Both the position numbers and the translations under genes were made by a program. A stretch of 64,000 bases of DNA from Myxococcales bacterium (GTDB taxonomy: Bacteria; Myxococcota_A; Polyangia; Polyangiales; Polyangiaceae). The notes under the pieces are model-generated. The model ran no database searches and was not told the DNA's origin. It saw only the letters and a program-made list of their open reading frames with translations. Positions 15,492 to 26,290 of this stretch are shown here, piece by piece (the first letter of the stretch is position 1; the number at the start of each line of letters is the position of its first letter). The stretch spans positions 21,114 to 85,113 of the forward strand of contig JACPVJ010000049.1 of NCBI GenBank assembly GCA_016191785.1. The letters are read 5' to 3'.

Positions 15492-15568
15492 GACAACACC
15501 TCTGCCGCATCCCCCGAGGCCGGGGGCCTTCGGCGCCTTGGAACCGCCCCGCGGCCGGTCTGGCACGA

Positions 15569-15583
15569 AGCTTGGCCCAAGCT
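15569..15583. promoter_or_regulatory. Perfect 15-base palindrome upstream of clpB
   Basis: AGCTTGG-C-CCAAGCT: 7-base arms around a single central base, 78 bases upstream of the clpB ATG in the interval between clpB and the divergent 15634 gene. It could be an operator for a dimeric regulator. It does not match the CIRCE element, and matches the HspR HAIR element only in the CTTG/CAAG part. A convincing sigma-32-type promoter was not seen. Confidence 0.35.
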
Positions 15584-15633
15584 AAGGCGGGATATTTGGG
15601 GATCAAGGGGCCAACAGCTGTCATAATCCCGGG

Positions 15634-15882
15634 GTGACTCAGCGCGACCCCGGTTCAGACGCTCGGGCGGAGCGGCGCCGACGAACCTGGACCTTCGGTG
15701 TCGCGCGGGGTGCCGCCGAAATGGACGAGGCAGACTTGGAGTTCTGGCTCTCAGCAACACCGGGCGAGCGCATCCGCGGCGTCACGGAGCTGATCCAAGA
15801 AATGCTCGTGATGGAAGGCGACGATGGACCTCCCCCCCGACTTCAGAGATCTGTTTTCGGAGCTCGAGCGCGAGGCAGTTGA
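15634..15882 (+). CDS. Small protein upstream of nucleotidyltransferase (probable antitoxin-like partner)
   Basis: 82 residues from GTG 15634. ATG 15721 is an alternative giving 53 residues. The central part, MDEADLEFWLSATPGERI followed by an ELIQEM helix, resembles small proteins with the D..FW....P.ER pattern that commonly precede nucleotidyltransferase genes in two-gene, toxin/antitoxin-like units. The last 59 bases overlap the start of the nucleotidyltransferase in another frame, so the two are translationally coupled. The C-terminal ~20 residues are probably unconstrained because of this overlap. Confidence 0.6.
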   Translation: MTQRDPGSDARAERRRRTWTFGVARGAAEMDEADLEFWLSATPGERIRGVTELIQEMLVMEGDDGPPPRLQRSVFGARARGS

Positions 15883-16285
15883 GTACGTTCTGGTCGGGGG
15901 CTGGGCCGTAGCCTTTCATGGCCGCCCTCGCGCAACCAAGGACATCGACTTCGTGCTGCGCGGCACCCCCGAGAACCTCGAGCGCGCCGCGCGCGCCCTG
16001 GCCAGGTTCGGCGCGCCGCCGTCGCTGTGCGCCGCGGTCCGGACGATGACGGACAGCGACGTCATCTTCATGGGGCAGCCGCCCCTCCGCGTCGACTTCC
16101 TGTGCTCCGTCTCCGGCGTGACGACGGCGGAGCTGTTCACGAACGCCGAGCTTGCGGAGCTGGATGGAATGGCGCTGCGAGTCGCGAGCCTGGGCGATCT
16201 GATCGCCAACAAACGCAGCGTGGGCCGACCGCAAGATCTGATCGACGCCGCGTTTCTCGAGCGCGTTCGAGCCCGCCGCAAATAG
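15824..16285 (+). CDS. Nucleotidyltransferase-fold protein (MNT/AbiEii-like)
   Basis: 153 residues. Pol-beta-type nucleotidyltransferase signature: EYVLVGGWAVAFHGRPRATKDIDF (about residues 19-42; GG, then the DxD acidic pair in KDIDF), with a third acidic position in RVDFLC. These small NTases are the active partner of AbiE- or MNT/HEPN-like toxin/antitoxin units, though many single copies are uncharacterised. ATG 15824 lies inside the upstream small gene. A strong bidirectional terminator follows the stop by three bases. The unit is probably mobile in origin, but no insertion boundaries are visible. Confidence 0.8.
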   Translation: MDLPPDFRDLFSELEREAVEYVLVGGWAVAFHGRPRATKDIDFVLRGTPENLERAARALARFGAPPSLCAAVRTMTDSDVIFMGQPPLRVDFLCSVSGVTTAELFTNAELAELDGMALRVASLGDLIANKRSVGRPQDLIDAAFLERVRARRK

Positions 16286-16288
16286 CAA

Positions 16289-16320
16289 AAGAGCCGCGAG
16301 GCTGGTGCCCCGCGGCTCTT
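16289..16320. terminator. Intrinsic hairpin terminator between nucleotidyltransferase and lipoprotein
   Basis: A perfect 10-bp stem, AAGAGCCGCG (16289-16298) pairing with CGCGGCTCTT (16311-16320), with a 12-base loop. It is preceded by an A run on the left and ends in TT on the right. It sits between two converging genes, so it can stop transcription from both sides. Confidence 0.8.
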
Positions 16321-16344
16321 CCGCGCTTCAGAGAAGACCCTGAA

Positions 16345-17049
16345 TCAGTCGGCCTTCGCGTCGCTGGCGGCATCGCTGCCACCACCGTCGGTGCCACCAT
16401 CGGTCTTCGGATCCGGGCAGCCGCCGTCGGGCGAGGTGCCGGGGGTGCAGGACGGAGCGCCCGCGTCGACGCCGAACGTCTTGTAGGGCAGGCAGCCGAT
16501 GTTCGGGCCGTTGTACGGCGCCTTCGAGATGTCGATGTTGATGCCGCAGGTCTTGTCGGGCATGCAGCAGCCGTCGAGCCAGGCGGGCTTGCCCTGCAGA
16601 TCCTTCACTTCTTTCTGGGGGCACGAGGTGCAGTCCACGTTGCCGGGCTGGTTCAGCTCGTAGCAATCCGCGGGGAGGTTGAGGAGCTTGCCGCTGGTCG
16701 CGGTGACATCCGCGCCGCACTTGTCCTTGGCGGCGCCGGCGCAGCAGGGGCTGACGTCGATCGCGCCCGCGACCTTCCAGCCGGTGCAGGTGTTGGTGCC
16801 GCAGGTGATGCTGCTGCCGCCGCCCGAGCCGCCCGCGCCGGACGAGCCGCCGCCGCCCGACGAGCCGCCGCTGCCGGACGAGCCGCCGCTGCCGGACGAG
16901 CCGCCGCCCGAGCCGCCGCTGCCGGACGAGCCGCCCTTGCCGCCGCCCGAGCCGCCGCCACCCTCGTCGTCGTCACCACAAGCGGCCGTGCCGAACGCCA
17001 CCGCGGAAACCAGACCCAACCCAAGAATCAGCTTCAAAGAACCACGCAT
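16345..17049 (-). CDS. Gly/Ser-rich Cys-containing lipoprotein, hypothetical
   Basis: 234 residues. Signal peptide with lipobox TAAC (Cys about 24) followed by DDD and then a ~50-residue low-complexity linker of GGSSGS units (encoded about 16800-16970). A domain with about fourteen cysteines follows (CGTNTC, CC, CTSCPQK, CCMPDKTC), and a Gly/Asp/Ser-rich tail. The ATG at 17049 has a GAGGTG ribosome-binding site. The architecture matches the 12164 gene. Function unknown; a surface-exposed disulphide-rich domain on a flexible tether is likely. Confidence 0.82.
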   Translation of the reverse strand: MRGSLKLILGLGLVSAVAFGTAACGDDDEGGGGSGGGKGGSSGSGGSGGGSSGSGGSSGSGGSSGGGGSSGAGGSGGGSSITCGTNTCTGWKVAGAIDVSPCCAGAAKDKCGADVTATSGKLLNLPADCYELNQPGNVDCTSCPQKEVKDLQGKPAWLDGCCMPDKTCGINIDISKAPYNGPNIGCLPYKTFGVDAGAPSCTPGTSPDGGCPDPKTDGGTDGGGSDAASDAKAD

Positions 17050-17195
17050 AATCGCACCTCGTTAGAATTCGGCCGCGGAATAAAGCACAACTCGGCCGAT
17101 GTGAAAAGGAATCATCCCCCCACCAGAAGTCGGGAGTCCGGGGTTTCTAGCACAGCTCGCCCTGCCAGGCCGGCAGCAACGCCGCTTGCCCGTGC

Positions 17196-21473
<4,278 letters not shown>

Positions 21474-21623
21474 CTAGCGGTGCGGGCGCGAGGGGCTCGC
21501 GATCGCTGGCGTTCGGGTGAGATCGGCGGGCGCCAAAAAGACCTGCCGTTCGTATACCTTTTGTGGGGGTGGGCGGCAAGGCGAAGGCCCGGGAAATCCC
21601 GCTGGATTTCGCGCCGAGAGCGA

Positions 21624-21647
21624 CCGGAAAATCGTGCCGATTTTCGG
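21624..21647. terminator. Hairpin in the recF-gyrB interval
   Basis: Inverted repeat with arms CCGGAAAATCG (21624-21634) and CGATTTTCGG (21638-21647) around a TGC loop: eight paired bases, one bulged G, then two more pairs. It lies 28 bases past the recF stop in the 276-base space before gyrB. No long T run follows on the minus strand, so it may be a weak terminator, a processing site or part of gyrB regulation. Nothing else definite was seen in 21399-21674. Confidence 0.4.
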
Positions 21648-21674
21648 CCTCGCTCGGGCCCGGGCTCGGGCCCG

Positions 21675-22778
21675 TCAGTGGGCGCGCCGGACGACCCCGG
21701 CCGACACCGAGAAATCGGCGCGATCGCTGGGCGCGACCTCGGGCATCACGAACAGCTCGGGCCGAGGAGTGGTCACGAAGACCTGACTTTGCACCTCACG
21801 CAAGAGCCCGAACACGGCCCCGAAGCGGTCGGCGTCGAGCTCGCTCGAGACGTCGTCCAAGAGCAGGATGGGATGCGCCCCGCGGGCCTCTCGGACGCAA
21901 TCGAGCTCGGCCACCTTCAGGGCCAGCGACAGCACGCGCTGCTGGCCCTGAGAGGCGTGCCGGCGCGCGGAACGACCGTCGACCCAGAGCTCGAGCTCGT
22001 CGCGCTGTGGGCCGAAGCTGGCGCTGCCCCGCCGCACGTCGACCGGGCGCGCTTCAGCCAGGGCCTGCCGAAAGGCCTCGACGTCGGTGCTGCCCGCGCT
22101 GCGCAGCCGGACCTCCAGCGCGAGCCCCGGCGCCGCCATCCGCTCGAAGGCCGGCCCGAGTGCCTCGGCGATCCGGGCCGCCGTGCGCTGTCGGGTTCGG
22201 CAGAGCGCCGCGCCGTGCTCGGCCAGGAGCGCCTCGTAGGCGTCGAGCTCGGGGGCGCGGGGGCCGCGCTCGTCGAGGGCGCGGTGCCGCTCGCGCAACG
22301 CCGTCTGGTAGCGCGAACGATGGTCGGCGCTGATCGGCTCGAGGAACAGCGCCACGCGATCGAGCAGCGTGCGGCGCCCCTGGGCGGGACCGCTGGCGAG
22401 CAGCAGATCGCCCGGGTGGAACACCACCACCGGGGTCTTGACCGCCCACGCCGAGAGCTTCACGACGCGCTTGCCGTCGGCCGCGAAGGTCCGAGCCTTG
22501 GGCCCGATCGTAGCGCGCTGCTCGCGGCGGAGCCCACCCTCGGCGATCCGCGCGGCGATCTGGGCGACCTCGGCGCCGGTCTGGATCACCTCTGCGTTCT
22601 TGTCGGCGCGGAAGCTCTTGCTGGTGCACAGCACGTACAGCGCTTCGAGCAAGCTGGTCTTGCCGTGACCGTTGTCGCCCGAGACGACGTTGAGCCGCGG
22701 CGCGGGGTCGAGCTCGGCAGCGCTGATGTTGCGGAAGGCGCGGATCGCGATCCGCTCGAAGACGAGCTCGGCGGTCAC
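21675..22778 (-). CDS. recF: DNA replication and repair protein RecF
   Basis: 367 residues, usual length. SMC-like ATPase that loads RecA onto gapped DNA with RecO/RecR. Walker A GDNGHGKTSLLEAL (about 35-48), ABC signature region SQGQQRVLSLALKVAEL, and Walker B ILLLDDVSSELD followed by the D-loop (about 310). The N-terminal RIAIRAFRNI is characteristic. It starts 13 bases after the dnaN stop and is presumably transcribed with it. The gyrB start lies 276 bases further on. Confidence 0.96.
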   Translation of the reverse strand: MTAELVFERIAIRAFRNISAAELDPAPRLNVVSGDNGHGKTSLLEALYVLCTSKSFRADKNAEVIQTGAEVAQIAARIAEGGLRREQRATIGPKARTFAADGKRVVKLSAWAVKTPVVVFHPGDLLLASGPAQGRRTLLDRVALFLEPISADHRSRYQTALRERHRALDERGPRAPELDAYEALLAEHGAALCRTRQRTAARIAEALGPAFERMAAPGLALEVRLRSAGSTDVEAFRQALAEARPVDVRRGSASFGPQRDELELWVDGRSARRHASQGQQRVLSLALKVAELDCVREARGAHPILLLDDVSSELDADRFGAVFGLLREVQSQVFVTTPRPELFVMPEVAPSDRADFSVSAGVVRRAH

Positions 22779-22791
22779 GGGCGCGTGCCGA

Positions 22792-23946
22792 CTAGATTCG
22801 CATCGGCATGATCACGGCGAGGTAGTTCGCCTTGGTGCTCTCGCTGGCGGGCTTGACCACCGCCGGGTCGAGCTCGCCGCTGATCCCGAGGATCACCTCG
22901 TCGTCGTCGACCGCGCCGAGCACGTCCAGGAAGTACCGGGCGTTGAAGCCGATGGTCATCGGCCCGCCGTCGTAGTCGATCGGGATCTCGTCGAAGCCCT
23001 CGCCGCTCTCGGGGCTCTCGCTCTCGAGGCGCACCTTGCCGCCATCGAGGGTGAGCTTCACGCCGCCGGTGCGATCGCTGGCCGCCAGGTGCACGGCCTT
23101 GAGCGAGTCCATGAACGGCAGGCGCGGCACGCGCACGGCCTTCTCGGTCGAGTCGGGGATGACCTGGGAGTACGGGGGAAACTGGGCGTCGACCAGCTTC
23201 ACGCTGAAGCGAAAGCCGGCGAGCTGGAAGAACGCGTTCGGCCCGCTCTGCCCCAGCTTGATGGTGCTGGCGTCGGCGGCGTCTTCGGCCTTGCCCATCT
23301 CGGCCTTGGCCTCGTCGCACAGCCGCTTGAGCTCGAGCACGCCCTTGAGCGGGATCAGCATCGACGCCGAGGCCTGCTTGCCAGGCACCTGAATCTCCAT
23401 CTTGCTCAGGCGGTGGCCGTCGGTGGACACCATGCGCACGCGATCGCCCTCCCACTCGAACAGCGCGCTGTTCAGGTGCAGGCGAGTCTCGTCGGTGGAC
23501 ACCGAGAACTGCGTCGCGGCGATCAGCTGCGAGAGCGCGTCCACGTCGAGGGACAAGAGCTGGGTGCTGTCCTCGAGCTGAGGCAGCGCAGGGAACTCTT
23601 CGCCCGGGATACCGTGGACCGTGTAGCGGCGCGCCGCGCCGACGGAGCGGATGGTGGTCGCGGAACCGTCCGTGGTGGTGATCGAGATCTGCCCCTCGGG
23701 CATCATCTTCACGCGCTCGAAGAGATCGCGCGCACCGACCGCGATGGACCCGCCCTTGTCGACGCGGGCTTTGATGGTGCCGCTGACGGCCAGGTAGAGA
23801 TCCGTGGCCGCCAGTCGCAGCTGGTCGGGCCCCGAGACTTCCATCAGCACGTTGCCGAGGACCGGCATGGTGCTCTTCTTGTCCGCAACGCCCTGACAGC
23901 GCCCGAGGACGCGCAGGAGATCTTTTTTGCTCACCACGACCTGCAT
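22792..23946 (-). CDS. dnaN: DNA polymerase III sliding clamp (beta subunit)
   Basis: 384 residues made of the three repeated clamp domains. Starts MQVVVSKKDLLRVLGRCQGV and ends in the conserved NYLAVIMPMRI, the C-terminal residues that form part of the partner-binding groove. It tethers polymerase III and other factors to DNA. It is the first gene of dnaN-recF-gyrB, all leftward. Directly upstream is a 371-base intergenic region with DnaA-box-like sites rather than dnaA itself. Confidence 0.97.
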   Translation of the reverse strand: MQVVVSKKDLLRVLGRCQGVADKKSTMPVLGNVLMEVSGPDQLRLAATDLYLAVSGTIKARVDKGGSIAVGARDLFERVKMMPEGQISITTTDGSATTIRSVGAARRYTVHGIPGEEFPALPQLEDSTQLLSLDVDALSQLIAATQFSVSTDETRLHLNSALFEWEGDRVRMVSTDGHRLSKMEIQVPGKQASASMLIPLKGVLELKRLCDEAKAEMGKAEDAADASTIKLGQSGPNAFFQLAGFRFSVKLVDAQFPPYSQVIPDSTEKAVRVPRLPFMDSLKAVHLAASDRTGGVKLTLDGGKVRLESESPESGEGFDEIPIDYDGGPMTIGFNARYFLDVLGAVDDDEVILGISGELDPAVVKPASESTKANYLAVIMPMRI

Positions 23947-24317
23947 GGTCGGGCCGTCCTAGCTGCGTCCGTCCCTGGGCGCTAGGCGAGACGACCGAGA
24001 ACCCGAGGGTTTTCTCTGCCCAGGTTTTCCACAGGGCGTGGGGCGGCCTGTCTCAGCTGCTTCTTCTCTCTCTCTTAAAGAAATAGATTTGAGAAGTAGC
24101 CTTGGTAGAGCCTGTGGGAACTGGGGACAACCCTGCAAGGCACTGAAATACCAAAACAAATTTGGCTGGCTCCCTGGGGAAGCATGGATGCAGGGGGATG
24201 TAGGACCGTGTGGAGCGTTGGGGGACGAGGGCAGATACCCAGCCTTCCCCCGGAACTCTTCCGCAGGGTTTTCCGGAGGTTCTCCCCACCCTGTGGAAAC
24301 CGGTGCATCCAGCCGTT
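23947..24317. other. Candidate chromosomal replication origin (oriC) region
   Basis: 371 bases without a convincing gene, clearly more AT-rich than its surroundings. A DnaA-box-like TTTTCCACA sits at 24025-24033 (one difference from TTATCCACA). Weaker inverted boxes with a TGTGG core lie at 24113-24121, about 24209 and 24292-24300 (reads GTTTCCACA on the other strand, two differences). A pyrimidine/AT-rich stretch at 24060-24098 could be the unwinding element. It lies next to dnaN. dnaA is not in the window, and genes on the right are transcribed towards the region, so the assignment is tentative. Confidence 0.45.
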
Positions 24318-25634
24318 TCAGGCTGTGCGAGGGCGCTTCTTCCGCGCCTTTTCGAGGGGAGCGGGGAGCCGGGCCTCGAGCCGGGTCAGGGAATCGATCA
24401 GCGTTCGGCGAGCGGACTCGTAGGTCTTGGGACCGATCCGATCCGCAGCGCGCGCCGCTTCGAGCGCCACCAGCTCGTCGAGCAGGAGCTTCTTGGCGCG
24501 GGCGACGTCTTCGGGGGGCAGCGTGTCGGCGGTCGATGCGGCCTTGCTGCCGCTCAAGCCGATGAACAAGCCGAGCGCGCCGAGCGCCAGCGCAACGCCC
24601 GCCGCATACCAGCGGGCGGGCCCCGGAGTCGGGATGCCAGTGAGACGGATCGAGAGATCTTTCAGCTCGGGCTCGCCGGGCTTGAGCTGGCGACCGGTGA
24701 CCAAGAGGCGCCGCCCGTCTTCGCGCACCGAAGGTCGAGCGGGGGTCATTCCCGAGACCTCGAGCCCCATCCCCTTGGCGGCCTCTGCCATCACCTGGAC
24801 CTCTGCCACGTGCGGCGGCAGAGCCATCTCGAGGGAGACGGTCTCGTCGTGGGGATTCGGGACCTGAAAGCGAAACACGACGTCGTGTTGGCCCGGACCG
24901 TAGGTGCCGAGCAGTCGCGCGCCGCGATCCCCCTCCGCGACCGCGCGGGTGTCGCCCATGGACTCTTGGGCTTTGAACCCCTTCCACCCTTGGGGCAGAT
25001 CGATCACCAAGTCGTCGGGCACCCAGGTCACGCCGCCGACGTTGAAGATGCGGTACAGCACCTCGAACTGGAAGACGTCGTCCCGCGGCTCGACCATGAC
25101 GAAGCTGCGCATCCCGACCATGGCGCGGCGGATGTCACCGGTGACCGGATACACGTGCAGCACCAGCGCTTGACCGATGTCTTCCCGCAGGGTGAACGGC
25201 GACGAGGCGTATTCGGCGGTCTCGCGCTTGACGGTCAGCCGGTAGCTGACCTTGGCGCCCGTGGTCATGCCCTCGAAGCGCACCTTGCCGTCAGCGCCGG
25301 AGGTGGCGCTCTTGAACTCGCGGGCGTCCCCCTCGGACACGCTCTGGCGCAAGACGGCCAGGCGCGCCACCATGCCGGGCAGCGGCTTGCCCTGAGCATC
25401 GTTGATTTGCGCCTCGATCACTCCGGCAGGCAGATCGGCCGAGGGCACGTTGCCGTCGGTGCGCGCCGCGCCGCGCCCCGGCGCCGGGGCGCCTTCGCCG
25501 GACTCACCCGCGCCTTGCACCGGTGGATGCCCGGCCGGCATCTGGGCCGAGGCGCCAGGCGGCAATGGGGCCTGAGCCAGCGCCGAGCCGGTCAAGAACA
25601 GGCCGACGCCAGCGAGGAAGAGCGCACGCCTCAT
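24318..25634 (-). CDS. Secreted/membrane protein with carboxypeptidase-regulatory-like domain, hypothetical
   Basis: 438 residues from ATG 25634, which overlaps the stop of the upstream gene by four bases. Signal peptide (LFLTGSALAQ), a Pro/Ala/Gly-rich linker, then a Cna-B/CarboxypepD_reg-like beta-sandwich (about 70-150, with the AQGKPLPGM ... GADGKVRFEG pattern). More beta-rich sequence follows, then one membrane segment (about 348-365). It ends in a charged helical tail of about 70 residues. It is the third gene of the ccmF unit, so a role near cytochrome c maturation or the periplasmic face of the membrane is possible but not shown. Confidence 0.75.
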   Translation of the reverse strand: MRRALFLAGVGLFLTGSALAQAPLPPGASAQMPAGHPPVQGAGESGEGAPAPGRGAARTDGNVPSADLPAGVIEAQINDAQGKPLPGMVARLAVLRQSVSEGDAREFKSATSGADGKVRFEGMTTGAKVSYRLTVKRETAEYASSPFTLREDIGQALVLHVYPVTGDIRRAMVGMRSFVMVEPRDDVFQFEVLYRIFNVGGVTWVPDDLVIDLPQGWKGFKAQESMGDTRAVAEGDRGARLLGTYGPGQHDVVFRFQVPNPHDETVSLEMALPPHVAEVQVMAEAAKGMGLEVSGMTPARPSVREDGRRLLVTGRQLKPGEPELKDLSIRLTGIPTPGPARWYAAGVALALGALGLFIGLSGSKAASTADTLPPEDVARAKKLLLDELVALEAARAADRIGPKTYESARRTLIDSLTRLEARLPAPLEKARKKRPRTA

Positions 25635-26257
25635 GCCAACGCCTCCCCGCAGCTCTTGCAGAACCGCGCGTCGGCGTCGTTCTCGGTCCCGCACTCGTCG
25701 CACTCGGTCTTCTTCTCGGGCTCGGACTTGGGCTCGGACTCGGTGTCGGGTTCGACAACGGTGTCGGCCGGGGCTTCGCTCTCTGCTTCGTCTGGCGCTT
25801 GCGGTGAGGGCGGCGCTGTCGCCCCGAGCCGCTTCGCCAAGAGCTTCTCGACCCGCGCGCGGGCCGGCAATTCGGCCTCGTTCAGCTCCCGCAAGAGCCG
25901 GCGCGCGTCTTGCCGGTACCGCGTCGAGAGCTCGAGGTAGTCTTGCTCGCTGACCTTGCCGACGTTGCGCTCGTACTCGAGATCTTTCAGGGCCCGCAGC
26001 ACCGATCGCTTCTTCTCTTCTTCGGCCGACGGCGCGGCCAGGGCCAAGGCTTCGTCCAAGCTCAACGACGCGTCGTCGCCCAGGCTCTGCACGCTGGCCC
26101 ACAGGCTGCCGATGGCGTAGAGCAGCATCCCGGCCGCCGCCACCAAGAGCGCGACCCCGAGCCCCCGGGCGAACGCCGCGCCGAGCACGGCCACCACCAA
26201 AAAGAGAGGCGCGAAGGGCCGCGCTCGCATCAGGAGGTCGTTCAGACGGACCGGCAC
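25631..26257 (-). CDS. Membrane protein with C-terminal zinc ribbon, hypothetical
   Basis: 208 residues from GTG 26257. Two N-terminal membrane segments (about 13-52) precede a predicted coiled coil with LKDLEYERNVGKVSEQDY (about 88-105). An acidic Glu/Pro/Lys linker follows, and a C-terminal zinc ribbon CDECGTENDADARFCKSCG. The helical segment resembles the short region found in CcmI/CcmH-type proteins and other proteins next to ccmF, but this is a weak resemblance. It is 33 bases after ccmF and overlaps the next gene (ATGA). Confidence 0.75.
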   Translation of the reverse strand: MPVRLNDLLMRARPFAPLFLVVAVLGAAFARGLGVALLVAAAGMLLYAIGSLWASVQSLGDDASLSLDEALALAAPSAEEEKKRSVLRALKDLEYERNVGKVSEQDYLELSTRYRQDARRLLRELNEAELPARARVEKLLAKRLGATAPPSPQAPDEAESEAPADTVVEPDTESEPKSEPEKKTECDECGTENDADARFCKSCGEALA

Positions 26258-26290
26258 GAGCCTCCGGTTACCAGCTTCGGAGCCATCTCG

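Noticed and set aside
15492..15566. Longer start for clpB.
   Set aside because: Gly/Arg-rich extension without similarity; the ATG at 15491 has a good ribosome-binding site and gives the usual ClpB start.
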